64,000 nt of DNA from Heliopora coerulea (GCA_030142905.1 JASJOG010000014.1:434001-498000); one strand, 5' to 3'. Positions 11,301-23,331 are shown, counted from the first letter of the stretch. Notes: generated from the sequence alone by a model not told the origin. Made by a program: numbers and translations.

Positions 11301-14300
11301 TAAAGTTGCTCACATAATGCAGGAGATGGCATCTCAGAGGCTTCTGGTTTCAAAATTCCCCGGGGGAGCATGCCCCCGAACCCCTATAAGAATTTCTCAT
11401 TTGGTGCTTGGAACCTGTCATGATATAGACTGGATCCACCCCTGAAAGCTATATACTGGACAATAAACTTCATCACCAGACGTCATTTTTCACCTAGCTC
11501 CTCCATTGCAACGATTTTGACCAATAGATGAGCTCTACACCATATTTTGAAAAAGGCTTAATATGGCAGAAGCAGTTGATTTAATGCAATTGGTTGAAGC
11601 AAAATTATCAGCTTTTGTCTGTTCTTAAACATGGAACGACAGTAGAAGTAGATGTTTAGTATCTCGGCATGTCATTTTGCAACTATCCAGAGCCCATCAA
11701 ATTGGTTGTTTGCACGTTAGTTAAATTGTTTGATCACGGTCTCTTAAGATGTTACCAATGCTGAGAAGCTGCGAGAAACTTTCAAGATTCTTAGACGCTG
11801 TTTTCATTTTTTCCAAATCTTAATTCCGGATCAGTACTCATTTGATATTTATGTCGCTCTGATGATTTTTGAAGATTGTTTTCACAGGATAAATAAGGAT
11901 CAAGCGAAAACAAACATCTCAAAGCAAGCCTATCATACCGGTTCTGGGATAAGATCCTTATGGATAGTCTCAGATGTTAAAGAACTTGTAGAAGTAGTAA
12001 TCAATGATTGAGGAGAAATAAATAGTAACCGATCGATACCCTACTTTCTCGATTGAATTTGGTTTGTACATGAATAAACTGTTCACCGACCGAAAAATGA
12101 GGTGTTATACCATTTATGGAGACGCTTCCAGTCCGCGTTTAATAAATGGCATATTATCTAAAAAGAAATGTGACTTGCTGGTAGACTTTATGTGTGATAG
12201 TTAATCTGACTTTTGTGTCCATGAGCTCGAGTCGTCTTCGGGGAAGTTATGAAATCTTGATCATCACATCAGTTTACTTAATTCTACTGGTCCTGCTGCA
12301 CGCTAAAATATTTAAACATTACAAGATGCAGATCGGAAGTTCTTGATTCCTAAATATGAAATAACAACAGAAAACTAAAGAAAAAGAAAATGGTCTGCCA
12401 TAATTGTCATTTAATTGTTTGCTGTTCTGAGGGAATGTCTGGTTCTTGAAAACACACACGAGGTGTACAGTTCCGAGTGCTATTGTCAACACTCCTTTTC
12501 TGTTATTGGAGCTAATTTAAGTTTACAAGGCATTATGGTTAAATCTACAACTGCCGTGTTTTTCAGAACTATAAACTGATCGTACTTAAGAGAAATGAAA
12601 ATATACCGTCTAACTTGAGCAGTAAATTTAAGTTGTGTGGTATATTAGTACCACACTGGCTTGTCGTTAACCATGTTTTAATACGATGGAAAGGTTTCTT
12701 TACCTGTAAATTGTCATTCCTTTCTGGCAGACACAATGTAACACGGCAGCATTAGGCTTGAGAACTGACTTGATATGCACCAGTGCAGCTGTGATTTCCA
12801 TTTTCTTCGCTCCAGATTCCTTTTCCTCAAAATTATTGTTCGTGACGACGACATTAGAAAGGTTTTCCACAAACGACCACATTCCGTTTGGTCGAACAAG
12901 AACGTACGTAAACACATATTTGTGTCCTCCTAGATCGTCATTAAAAGCACAGCCATAAATAATGTTTAAGTTGAAGCACCAATCATTTGTTGGAGAACCC
13001 AGAACATGCAAAATCTGTGAAGGAACAAAGATAAACTTGAGTTTTAATTTTGTAATTGCATTAGCCGAGATCTGGACTTTTAATGATGTAATGACGTTGT
13101 TGCGTATTTAGTTCTAATATTGATTTGTGGCGGATATCGTTATACTTCTGTTTTCAGTGGAGTAGTTAATCTTCGGGATTTTGACTTATTACCATCAGAC
13201 TCTCCGATCACGCGGTTTCATATCTCACTTTGTTTATGAGTTATTTTCAGTTGTTTTGTATATTAATGAGATGATCCATGACGTATCTTTTAAGCCACTG
13301 AGCGAATTTATCCACTGGGCAGTCATCTATATCTTTGTAATCATTAGACGAAATCGCTTGAAATAAGAAGTCCTCTGAATGGAGCACACCCCGTGTGCCA
13401 GGGATCCTCTCGCAATACACAGAATGTCAAACAAATCGATTATTCTACGGGTGAGCATGTGCGCAAGGGGTGATTACTACATTGCAGGAGTTCATGAAAC
13501 TTATTACCATTACATTAAAATAGCATAATATAAAACAGTGCCAGAGATATGTATTTGTTGCCAGGTCTCTTTTTGCAAAAAAGGACTCGACATCCTCGCT
13601 TTCTCCCACTTAGGTCTCTTTTTTTGCTTTTCAATAATCGTGCTTATTTTTATCCATATATATTAAGTAGATAAAAGAGTGAAAACAAACTAAGAGAAAA
13701 CAAGCTTTTAAGCAGAGATGGGCTCGGAACTTTGCCCGCTGCTAATAGTATTTTCAAGCTTGTAAATTTCAATACTGATAACGTTCTAACAGAAGATGTC
13801 AAGTAATTTTGTCTAATAAATAGTAATATGAAAAATATAGTTGATTTTCCGATAAGTGGCATATCTGCTTGGACAAAATTGTCACAAATTATTCCTTTTC
13901 ATATCAAACAAATCAAACGTCTCCGGAACTAGGAAAGACGTATGTAAGAGGTGTTAGCACCACTTTTATCACATCAGGAGTTTCCACAAAGAAAACAAAC
14001 TTTCTATTCATTTCATGAGCATTCTAATAGTTACTTATGACTTTTCCTCGTAACATTTTCATCGAGTGTGTTAGGCCTGGTTTTCACGGCACGATTGTCG
14101 AATGCGATTGTTCATCCTGATGTATGCGATATACTCGTTAGAGTCTTCAATGACGAGGACCAGTCAACAATTTCAAGAAATATAGAACAAAACACAATCC
14201 GAAATCAAACATCTTGTAAAATCCAAGATTCGAATAAAAAACAAGATGACAACGTTTATTGGTGATATTTTGTATATTACCTTAAGTCAAATTTGCAGAG

Positions 14301-14523
14301 TAGTTGAAGTAGGGTCAGTATTTCCTAGTCTTGTTTACATAATAGTTTCTTTTGTCAATTGTTCTTTTTAAAGATTTAGGATTCTTTTTATTATAATCAT
14401 GATTTCCGTCCATGCATGGTAGCCAAGAATAAGAAGAAAATAAATTGATAGCAAACCAGTAAAAGTTTCTCTTACCTTCAAGGCATTGCTGTCATGGGCG
14501 TGTGTGATTTTACCATTGTCCAT
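5229..14523 (-). CDS. D-alanine--D-alanine ligase-like ATP-grasp protein, 5' part of a multi-exon gene
   Basis: Four minus-strand coding exons were found: 14523-14476 (ATG start, 16 codons), 13014-12704, 7316-7177 and 5385-5229. Each has AG acceptor and GT donor, and the phases (0, 2, 1) join without loss of frame. The product starts MDNGKITHAHDSNALK. The exon pair at 12.7/7.2 kb gives an N-terminal alpha/beta domain ending in PLIGGGAESRYVTVDK, the GxGxxxSxxxxDK-like element of Ddl enzymes. The last exon gives SYPCVVKGSKGDDSLAVRLA and SNVVLIER, matching the ATP-grasp segment with its ATP-contacting lysine. The exon ends in phase 2, so the catalytic C-terminal half should lie further left; it was not found and may be outside the window. 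Family members ligate amino acids using ATP; the substrate here is unknown. Possible non-coding first exons have donors near 18034 and 18235. Transposons fill the 5.4-kb intron. Confidence 0.72.
5386..7176. other. Intron of ligase-like gene, no other gene seen
   Basis: No recognised coding domain on either strand. Open frames near 5675-6047 and 6661-6858 show no family features. Confidence 0.4.
7177..7316 (-). CDS. Ligase-like gene, coding exon 3
   Basis: A 140-bp exon with acceptor TTTTTTCTTAG and donor GTAAGA. It encodes SLFEALEIPLIGGGAESRY and VDKLITKSILTVQNVSCPEG, the Ddl-like region where a small glycine loop is followed by a conserved D-K pair. Confidence 0.75.
7336..7990 (+). pseudogene. 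Penelope-like reverse transcriptase C-terminus and GIY-YIG remnant
   Basis: The plus strand reads GLVYTLLYR, then IFHDEVKKLEILLKQNGYP, FLDHCIPVFLDKIF and LSLILSYTGDHALQIRQ. This is the conserved block at the end of the Penelope-like RT just before the nuclease domain. Further on, EHMGISGYTGKEL and ISKIKPSLHTNIRPF match the GIY-YIG part. Frameshifts, a stop after the LLY segment and many later stops show it is dead. It lies in the large intron of the ligase-like gene and is 5'-truncated at about 7336. Confidence 0.78.
8180..8230 (+). ncRNA. hammerhead ribozyme core at 3' end of Penelope-like element
   Basis: CTGATGA at 8189-8195 and CGAAAC at 8211-8216 are separated by a 16-base spacer, and GTC at 8185-8187 precedes them. 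These are the two invariant hammerhead core boxes plus a possible cleavage triplet. Hammerheads are known at this place in Penelope-like elements, and the RT/GIY-YIG remnant lies just upstream. Stem II pairing is weak to the eye, so present activity is uncertain. Confidence 0.6.
8270..11444 (+). mobile_element. hAT-superfamily DNA transposon, 3.2 kb
   Basis: Terminal inverted repeats CAGGGGTGGATCCA at 8270-8283 and its exact complement at 11431-11444 begin with the CAGNGG signature of hAT elements. The hexamer AAAGCT directly precedes and follows the element as a target duplication. hAT elements usually make 8 bp, and the two outer bases differ here. It contains a degraded transposase and lies 40 bp downstream of the Penelope hammerhead core, inside the ligase-like gene's large intron. 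Confidence 0.85.
8720..11035 (+). pseudogene. hAT transposase (TTF-type/ZMYM1-like), decayed
   Basis: The parts appear in order across three frames. First, the TTF-type zinc-finger region (WLVYSKYLDGAFCLPC, about 8948-8995) and a linker. Then the first part of the RNase H-like core (SSKMFSIMTDEAADV with VLRFVD, about 9508-9600, and DDCRGQSYGGAGN, about 9713-9750, where the usual form is D-G-A). Next the HLVEKVKELLP and RWIARLHGLD segment (about 9940-10050). Last, the hAT C-terminal dimerisation block (SSSCEREISSLRNLKSYLRS, about 10840-10900). Stops occur after the WTSA region, around 9786 and after STMG. The reading order and TIRs support one element. It cannot encode a working enzyme. Confidence 0.85.
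11445..12703. other. Intronic, no gene seen
   Basis: Nothing recognisable beyond what may be the downstream flank of the Penelope-like copy split by the hAT insertion. Confidence 0.4.
12704..13014 (-). CDS. Ligase-like gene, coding exon 2
   Basis: A 311-bp exon with acceptor TTCCTTCACAG and donor GTAAAG. It encodes ILHVLGSPTNDWCFNLNIIY through CVCQKGMTIYR. The segment resembles the N-terminal domain of Ddl-like enzymes, in which a conserved G-x-x-x-Y/F-R precedes the helix leading to the small-molecule site. The frame is open throughout. Confidence 0.75.
13015..14475. other. Intron 1 of ligase-like gene, no other gene seen
   Basis: No coding similarity recognised; composition is host-like. 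Confidence 0.4.
14476..14523 (-). CDS. Ligase-like gene, coding exon 1 (start codon)
   Basis: This is the coding part of a 65-bp exon (14476-14540) with acceptor TTCTTCCCAG and donor GTAAGA. ATG at 14523-14521 opens a frame that joins the next exon in phase 0. The 17 bases before the ATG would be 5' untranslated. Confidence 0.65.
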
Positions 14524-14540
14524 TCTTGTCTTTCAATACG

Positions 14541-17500
14541 CTGGGAAGAAAAAGAGAAAAAAATTAAATAGCTAGAACATTATCGTTATTTGCATGAACA
14601 CAATGCCAATGATACTGGCTGAAATGCATGGTTTTCCTCACTTTGTATGCGACCTTTATGTGCAAACCGATACTAATATACTTAGATATATTCAGTGTTT
14701 ATATATTTATATACTCACATAAGTATGTAAAAAATTACACATAAAAATATATACAAAAGTCAACATTTAAAAAGTAGTTGTCTGCATTGATGAGAAGGTT
14801 TTAGGAACTATTCACATACAAGTACCAGGGAAAGGTAGACGAGTTTTCAGTTCTTTGCCTTACCCAAAAACTTTTTGAAATATCAAACACTCGTTTGGTT
14901 TTCAAGTGTCAAGGGATTCTCTTAACCCAGCTTCTTTACATAAAGACGGACCTTTTCGGACAAAATTACACAACAATTGATTGGTCGTTGATAGCCTGAG
15001 CCAGTAATATCGACCAGTGGTCACTGCTCTGAATGTGACCCGGAACTGAGGCTATTATTTTGGAACACATTTTTGGGATCCTTTTTCCCATCCAGTTACA
15101 TATAGGTCAGTTTCAAGACCGCGCAGGGAATTCTCGCGGATGTGTTAAATATTCCTTAATACTGACTTTACTTATTTTCTCAGCTGGTTACAGGAACTGC
15201 TTCTTAAGGGTTGGCGTTCTAGTTTGTAAAAGTGAAGTTTACTGGCATTAGGTAGTTCATTTTAACCACCAATTTAACCTATATTCATTCCAAATAATCC
15301 TATCAGCTGACTAAGCTGTTTAACCAAGAAGTCTGTTTTGGGTCCAGTGTTACTACAGGAGTATTGGGATAAAACCTGTGATACCTGGTAGAGTCAAACT
15401 GGCCAACAGTCTTCACACATGTGGCCATGGTAACTTCACGGAAAATTGGACATATTCCGTTGTTATGCTATAGTTGCTAAGGACAGTTGAATTTAGCTGC
15501 GAACATTTCAGGGAGCGATTGCATGAAGACTTAAGGAATAAACAAGATATCATTGAGCGGAATATGATCACAGAATCTTCTCGTTTTGTGACGTAGTATT
15601 GGTGACCTAGCACTAAAATATGACGATATTTTCTGCTATCATTTCCAGACTGTTGAAGGGCAATTTCAAGGCTCTTGATGTTTAACAAGCGTATAATTAA
15701 TAAAAGTCCTTTTGTCAATAAGCGTTTTCCAGTCAGTACAGGAATGATTGATGGCGAATTTAACACAAAAGCTTTATATTGCCGTGAATGAGAATCAAAA
15801 CTTACTAAACATTAACGATGAATCAAAAATAGGTTCAAGAGTCATCATACTCATATTGGACGACACAATATGGGCTATTATTAATACGATGAAGCATTTA
15901 GCTTGCAAATTGCGTTCATATCCTTTGAGATATTAGGTAACTTATCCAGTAATCTAAAAGTAGGATTTCGCACTCAGCGATTTACAGTGTGATATTCCAG
16001 AACATACACCTGAAACAATTACCTGGCTGCCGGAAAAAAAAGTGCCTAAATAAGAATTTTCATTAATGGAAAATACCGAGACAAAAATTTTCAGAATACA
16101 AAAGTTGACTTGGGAATGCTTTTGAAAACGAAAAACGTGCCTCTTCATCCATTCACTCTTATTTGCCAACTTATGACTGCTAAATCTAAAATTACGTATA
16201 TCATTCAAATGAGAATAAAAATCCAAAAGTGTTGGGGAATAAGCGAATATTGACAAAGGAGGTATTGACTCTTTCACTCGTGACGAATGGATTTCACTCA
16301 AAATGTGAACATCTCATGTTGTATGAAAGGGATTTCATGAATCGTACATCGCAAATCTCGATGATCTCATTCACATTGTTACGTAACTCTAAGATGCAGG
16401 TTACACAGGCAAATTTCAGGCCGGCTAACCATGCTCAAGCTTCATAAAGTCAGCAAAGTTGAAAATTAGTACATTCAATTTGATGATTTCCAAGGGATTT
16501 TTCGCCATCCCGGGATAGGTTCAATTCCTTCGTTTTTCTAATTCGAAATCGAGCATTTACATCTACGCACACCCTACTCATCAATTTATTGGTTCCCAAT
16601 GTCTCATATTTTGGGGAGCGGACCACCTATAAACTTAAATCACGTCTACGGAGAATTTGGGCCTGGGAGAACGTCTAATAGTTAAATTTTATACCTTAGG
16701 CTCCGTGATGCTAATTTAAGATACTCTAAGATGTTTTGTTTAACATTCCATGCAATAAAATTTCAGTCAAGATAGTATTGGGGATACAGCCTCCCGGATA
16801 TTCAAGCGTGGCGAATGCATGACTTGGTACACATGTGCACTTCACATGTTGACAGTTAGGATTCACTGAATTACGTAATTTTCCAGAATCCTGTAAAATT
16901 ACATAAGAATCAAAAGTTTGACACGTCTAGTATCTCGTGCTAAATTTACTCGAAGAACTATGAATTAAACATAAGACCTTCCTTGACAAAGTGTTTTCAT
17001 TCAACGAGGTTTAACCGGTCGAAGGCTGAAGACTGCGAACCGAAAGCTCGTTAGATAAAAATACTTCCGGTCCGAGATTCAGAACGTCTTTCTATTTAAT
17101 TCGTAATGTATAATCCTGACCGCGTATCATCTATTTTCTTTACATGAAGACTATTACCCTTAACTCTCCGACGGTCAAAAAATAAGATTTAGCGAATGAA
17201 AATTCTTTAACGGGAATCTATGACTCATTAACACTTTTACTGGCATACTTATCATTTGGCAAGGTATTGATTTTAATCTGGCTAACGCCCGATTATTTTA
17301 CTCTTCCATGGAAGATCTTCCAAAAACCTACTAGATAAAGGGTCAAAAGCTGATGTACCTCCTTTGATTGGCACCATTGCCATATGGCAACTTACAAATT
17401 TTGCTCCTGTTATCGCCAGGCGACTTTTTCTTGTGAAGAAGTGGCCCACCCGAAACAAGCCGAATAAAGGGTTAAAATAGGTTTTCTAGACAATACCAGG

Positions 17501-17615
17501 TAATTTGGCTTCAATGTTTCATGACAGTTGAAATTTATGCAATTTATTTTAGTTTTCTTAGTTCTCTAGCTGTCGCGGTGTCACATGCATGCCGTCGTAG
17601 CCTATTACTTTCAAA
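14541..17615. other. Upstream of ligase-like coding region, no gene recognised
   Basis: Open frames of 60-117 codons (for example at 15413-15766 and 15954-16301) lack recognisable domains and I take them as chance. This stretch may belong to a long 5' intron of the ligase-like gene, since donor-like sites lie at about 18034 and 18235. Confidence 0.4.
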
Positions 17616-17692
17616 ATGAATGAATGAATGAATAAATGAATGAATGAATAAATGAATGAATGAATGAATGAATGAATGAATGAATGAATGAA
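17616..17692. repeat. (TGAA)n microsatellite
   Basis: About 19 tandem copies of a GAAT tetramer with two TAAA-type interruptions. Confidence 0.95.
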
Positions 17693-17781
17693 CTCTTTAT
17701 TTATACTGTAATGACCTGTTCAACTTTAATAGGTGGTCTTACCCTGGTGAACAGTAAAATCTCGAACACTAATCAAAGGTG

Positions 17782-17848
17782 CAGTGGTGTCGGAAATTTT
17801 TCAAATCTAACCCCCCCTCCCCTCCAGAAATTGTTATATACGCCGCTG
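17782..17848. mobile_element. 67-bp hAT-like miniature element
   Basis: It starts CAGTGGTGT and ends ACGCCGCTG, an imperfect terminal repeat. It is flanked by CAAAGGTG and AAAAGGTG, an 8-bp target duplication with one mismatch. The interior, with its pyrimidine-rich run, resembles an inverted relative near 20325-20395. Confidence 0.6.
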
Positions 17849-18655
17849 AAAAGGTGTCGCTCTTAGTTCGCGTTCGCTTGCATCAGATAACTTTTGTCAT
17901 TGCTGCCTGTCTAACTGTTATCTGTTGTCTTTACTGGTATTCGAGACAGGCGTGACTATATATTGGCAACTGCTTGTGACATTTCGATTTTCTAATGACC
18001 TAGCGACGAAAACGTAAAGCAAACTTTTCACTTACCTGATTTTCTTGCTTATGCTGTATGAAACCGATGGTATGAGAGGATCAACAGACTCAGTTAATTT
18101 ATTATGAAATAATGTTATTGTCCGGTGCACGAAAATCACCTCACGGTTCATCTTTCAAATCAAGTTCTTAAATTCTTTGAATCAACTAAATGGTATACAG
18201 AAAATGATGGTCATTCTTAAAAGTCATAACTACTTACCACACTCTTTTCTGACTGCCAACACACTACCTAATCTCACAACCAATTTTCCTTTTCGCATAA
18301 ATTTGATAAGCGAAACAATTACTGCTGTGGCTGTCATTACGTAAGTCTATTAAATAATGCTCACTCGCATTATATAACATTTATGCCTACCGAATTATAA
18401 GCACAACTGGAAGAACACGAGTGTTTTACGCCTAGTTCACACGCAGAAGTCGGATCAATCCTAGTCCGATCAAAGCAAAATGCTGCAGGTGGAAATAGTC
18501 CCAGATATACTCTACCCCACCGAAGGTGATCCCGGATCAAATTATTTTTGGTGATATATGCTGCAGTGGACGCCAACCGCGCTAGTATAACGTTGACGAA
18601 GCACTCAGTCTTGGCCATCTGACATTCATATGATTCAGTAAAGGTTGGTAACCAT

Positions 18656-18787
18656 TAAGGAAAATTTGCCTCAGGAAAGAAACGGACAGGAAAGTCTTTA
18701 TTGCCTTTTGACCTCTCGGGCGGAACTAATGACTTTAAGACAAAGAAACTTTCCTGTTCGTTTCTTTTCTGAGGCAAATTTTCCTTA
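18656..18787. mobile_element. MITE with 39-bp terminal inverted repeats
   Basis: TAAGGAAAATTTGCCTCAG at 18656 is answered by its complement ending at 18787, and similarity continues through the AAACGGACAGGAAAG part (about 39 bp with three mismatches). There is no coding capacity. Confidence 0.75.
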
Positions 18788-21181
18788 GTGGAGACCAGCC
18801 TGAATATGTCAAAAATCACGCACGGTGATGAAGCGATGACTATTCTGTTTTCAGTTTAAAACATGGTTTTCAGTTGCGACATCAGCATAAACACAACGAT
18901 ACACATGGCCTGTAGGCGGTGCGGTGTGTGGGCTCATGTAGATTTGGCAGCATATGTTAATGAAGGGTTTTCAACAGATAATTTCCATTGCAAATTAGTA
19001 TGCATAGGGCACAAAGGCGGAACATCCGACATCGCAAATACAGCCCGATATATAACCAAGCACAATTATAAATATAGTAGACCTCACAGTGGCAGAATCT
19101 GGATCGATGTTCAATTTCGAATACTTATACAATATTTTCAAATGTTAAATATATTGGAATTCAAGTTGCGAAGTTAAATTTCCCCCGAAATTGCACAATT
19201 TAAAAGCCCAAAGTTCATAATATCAGCGGTCAACACCATGGTAACATAGCAACAGCTAAAGGAAAGTAATGGCGAACAAGAAAACAAACTTTTGGTACGA
19301 AATTTTGATGTTTTTCTGGGAAGTACGATGTCTTTCTCCATTCAAAATGGACAAAGACCACTCTGCGAAATTGGTGAACTTCATCACGTTGGGGAACACA
19401 TTAGTATATGTTTTTAAGCTTCTCAAACGTGATGTAGATAAAGAGAGTCTGTACGAGCCAGCTCTGATATGGACATCTGCCGATGCCTGCCAATAACGAG
19501 CAGAAATTGGAACTGTAAGGTACCTAATATGTCAGGATCACACACTTTCTCATACGATGACTATGGTAAAAATATTGTTTCTCGGGAACATAGTTAGGCA
19601 GCTCGAATTGTCCTCAAATTTTCAGTGGTAAGAGTTCGATAAAATTAGTTATGTTTTGGATATGGACATTAACGATTTCTCAATTGTGGGTTATGTAGAA
19701 TGCAAATTTCAATGATTTCCCACTCTTATCTTAGAGTAAGACTCCATATTGGATTCCTAAATTAAATCTAAATCGCGCATGCTTGGCAGCCATGTTGGCC
19801 TGCATTTCTGGCCATGAGGCAAGCGCTATAAAAGTGTCAGTAATGTCAATCATACACGACAAGGTCTCCGAGACTCTCCAGGCACACGGCTACGTGTCTC
19901 TAAGACTTTGTCTCGGAGTCTTACTTGTTTTGTGAAAACATACTGGAAGATTACTTGACGGCGGCTTCTTGTGCAAGTGTTATTCTTCATCTTATCATCA
20001 AAATAGGTCAAAAAGACGCAAAAAGTGAAATGTTTGGGTAAAAAATATTTTCAGTTTAAGGTTCACACTTGCCGGAAACAGTACATTGACGTGTGCACAG
20101 GACATTCAAACATTGTTTGTAGGCTAACCCACATTAATTTTAATGCTTCGGCAACCCCAGCAACTGCATTTCTCCAGATGACTCTGTCACGATGAACTAA
20201 AAGCGTCATGTTATACAGAACAGGTCTTGACTCCCATATATTTCAGCTTTAAGTATTCCACTTTTTCTCTTGTCCACTCGACAATATTATCTTCATTGAA
20301 TATTTTTTCTTACCTTTAAGCAACGGCGTATATAACAAATTCTGGAGTGGGAGGGGGGCGAGATATGAAAAATTTCTGAATAGAGTCAGCCTAAATCGGG
20401 TTACCTGTACAAAACGGCAAACGCATTTTTAGTAGTAATTTAGAGTTGAGAATTAGTAACAGCGGTCTAGCCTCGGCTGTTGTACGCGGACACAGCGGCG
20501 CCAACCAACTAGCATTGACTGGCTTCTTTTCAGGACAAAATGTTACCAACAATTTTATAGGCTATTTTGATTACACGATTTTCCTATGTTTGTACTACAA
20601 CATTTGCAATTGACTGTGCACTGTGCGTTAATTAACGTATTGTTTCAAAATTAAAACGTTGAAGTTTATTGGACGAAACTTTGACGTTGCTATGGGCGGA
20701 CTTCATGTTGTTGAGCGCTTGTCAACACGAACCACGAGGAATGAATTTTCTCATGCTAATTTGTAGGCAGACAGTTGCCATATTTCAAAAGAGAACGTTC
20801 GGTTGAGAGAATCGTAGTTACATATTTTCTGGGAAAAGAAACTGGCCGTCTAAATTCATCATCAATTGATCCAAATAATTGCTTCTTCTTTTCCGCTTCC
20901 ATTTAGAAAATTGTGTCATTCTCATTCTCATTCAGGGTTCAGTGCCTGAGTATGACTTTGCATATAATCTTTTTGTCTCCTGTGGACAACACGTCTGGAA
21001 TACCCGAGACGTTGGAAAGTAAACTACTACCTAATCTGGCGGAAAGGGGGAGACATGATCCAACTTCTTGATTTTAACTTTAATCATGGTCTGGAAAGTC
21101 TCATTCTTTGTGCAGTCGGAAATCGTCTCTTGACTGTTTAATTCAAACCAATTACCTTGGGAGTTAAATGATGGAGATATA
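18788..21181. other. Mostly non-coding, one small open frame and a possible short MITE
   Basis: A possible 190-bp MITE has AGTAAGACTCC at 19735-19745 and its complement at 19915-19925. An open frame at 19269-19496 is listed separately. Nothing else recognised. Confidence 0.35.
19269..19496 (+). CDS. small hypothetical open frame, 75 aa
   Basis: The ATG is preceded by AAAGT. The product begins MANKKTNFWYEILMFFWEV and contains a mixed, protein-like composition (LVNFITLGNTLVYVFKLLKR). No family is recognised. It might be a first exon, a retroelement fragment or chance; the only support is its gene-like amino acid usage. Confidence 0.2.
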   Translation: MANKKTNFWYEILMFFWEVRCLSPFKMDKDHSAKLVNFITLGNTLVYVFKLLKRDVDKESLYEPALIWTSADACQ

Positions 21182-21449
21182 CAGGGTGTATAAAAAAAAA
21201 CTGCAAACACTATAATTTGCATAAGTAGATACTGCAAATAGCATTTCAATGCCTGTGCAGCTAATTATGCTTCTGGGATTTGAAAATACATTTTAATTTT
21301 CCTTGTTATTAGAATAACCACACAGTACGAATTTCGACATCCCCAAGCATGAATTGTTTACGCACCCTTGGGATCAATTAGTACTAAATTATGCAACTTT
21401 CATAAATGTCTGATTTCAAAAGAGTTTGCGATTTTTTTGATACACCCTG
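21182..21449. mobile_element. mariner-type MITE with TA target duplication
   Basis: The element starts CAGGGTGTATAAAAAAAAAC and ends with the complement of CAGGGTGTATCAAAAAAAT. TA lies immediately outside both ends (21180-21181 and 21450-21451). The CAGGGTGT start and TA duplication are hallmarks of Tc1/mariner non-autonomous elements. Confidence 0.85.
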
Positions 21450-22063
21450 TAGAAGAGCATATGCAGTTCACAAAACCTGGTTCACAGTTCATACATTCAT
21501 CATACGCATAAGCAAAACGACATACGCAAGGACATGTGAAACTTCAAGTTCAACTAAATTCATTGAGTTACCTAAGTACAATTGGAACGAACTATCTAAT
21601 TATCTTTCCGATCGGTACGCGACTTTCTAATCTTACCCTGTCTGACGCGAAACGATTTCACTCGTCAAGGGGAGACGTCTCGGATTGGAAAGGGTTAAAA
21701 CCTGGTTCATACGTGCGATGAAAATGTAAGAGCAAGCACACGTAAAGTTTACATGTGAAACAGGGCAGTGGGGTGTCCATTGGGTGGAGGAGGCACAAGG
21801 GGGCATCTGCCACATTGAAACAACGCTCTGCCACCTCATGTCCCCCCCCCCGAGGTGGTAGTGTGGCCGTAGTTAAGAAAAGCTTTTGGGCCAATTTTCC
21901 GTTCATAATTGAAGCGTTGGATTAATTGAAGCCCATCATCCTCGGTAATGTTTTCAAACATGACCCGCACATTGCATCGTTATATTTGCCAATGGCTGAA
22001 CGGCAATTAAATTTAAAACTAATTTAAACCGATCATTCATCGACTTTATTCAATGTTTCCTAA

Positions 22064-22390
22064 GGTGAGCACTTGAAAGTACCCACTAAGGTAAGGTAAC
22101 CGTGTGGAGACTGGGACTGGAAAATTAAGAATTTTATTTACCTGAGAGATTTTTGGAAAAAATCATTGGGGTTTAGGTTAAAATGTTACCAGGGGTAACA
22201 CGTGAACTGTTAGAATTAGGGTTAGGATTAGAATCCTAATTCTAAACCTAATCCTAACCTTAACCATAACGTTCAAGATAACTCTGAACATTAGAATCAT
22301 TGACATTTGAGGATTATCCTGAATCTTAGGTGAGAAGTCCCAGTCCCTACACGGTTACCTAATCTCAGTGGGTACTTTCTTGTGCGCACC
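22064..22390. mobile_element. 327-bp MITE with ~55-bp inverted ends
   Basis: GGTGAGCACTTGAAAGTACC at the left is answered by the complement of GGTGCGCACAAGAAAGTACC at the right. Similarity continues through GGTAACCGTGT and GACTGGGACT. The centre carries a second palindrome built of TTAGGATTAGAATCCTAA. Confidence 0.85.
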
Positions 22391-23331
22391 GTTTTCTAAA
22401 TTACCGCTGGCACGCTGTATGTCAGGTAGTGAGCTCTATTCAGCCGGCATTCGCGACATCCAACAGCTTAAGAAGTTGTGCTGTTACTACACTCCACAGT
22501 GGCAGACAACAGGATGAACAATCTCAGTCTGAACATGCAAAGTCCCTCGGTATTGACAAGTATGAGAGAATTTTCCCAAGCCAGCTCAAACATTCAACAA
22601 TTCAGTCAATGTAATTATACTATCCACTTGAATATTTATACTCCCTGGTCTGAACCTTTGTCCCTCTTCAGTATCCACAAAAAGTAAAATCCTGGATACG
22701 CCACTGAACTGGGGTAAACAAACGCAAGCACAAGATAAAATAACCTTTATTCTCTCCTTTGTCCATCTGTTATTACTTGCGCTTGTGCTTGTGCTTATTT
22801 CGTATTCTTGTGCGTGTTTGCGTTGCCCCACAGGAATACTTTCTTTGGCTACTTTTACACTAGACCAAATTTCTCCGGATTCGTAAGCAACCCGGAGACT
22901 TTATCTTCAGATTCAAATTTGCCGTTTACACTGAAGTAACGAAGCCGGTATAGAAAGTCTTCGGATTGTTTACAAATCTGGATAAATACGAACCTGGGAA
23001 AGAATCTGGATACTTTGAATCCGGATAGCTAAAACTCTGGAGAAATCTTCCTCGTTTCGTGAACGACAGCCGAAGTAGCTAGTGGTGGGACAATTTTTAT
23101 TAGAGGCTGTAATAAAAAATAAATGGAAAGAAATTTTTCCGTTGTCCGACGTTACTTTCAATAAAATTTGTGACGATTTAGGTCCATGCGTAGATAAGGA
23201 AGCACTGTTTGCTTTAACGCGAGCGTGCAATTAATCCAGATATTTTTTCCTGTACATATGGTCAAAGAATCCGAATACAATTTTTGTGCGAATCCGAATA
23301 TTATTTGCTTCGGTCAGTGAACCGTGCTTAA

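Noticed and set aside
5229..14540. Ligase-like gene as bacterial contamination
   Set aside because: Four exons with GT/AG borders and matching phases, with animal transposons inside an intron.
18370..18618. 82-codon minus-strand frame starting MAKTECFVNVILARL
   Set aside because: No family seen; the DNA looks like a decayed repeat with GGATCAA/CCGATC motifs.
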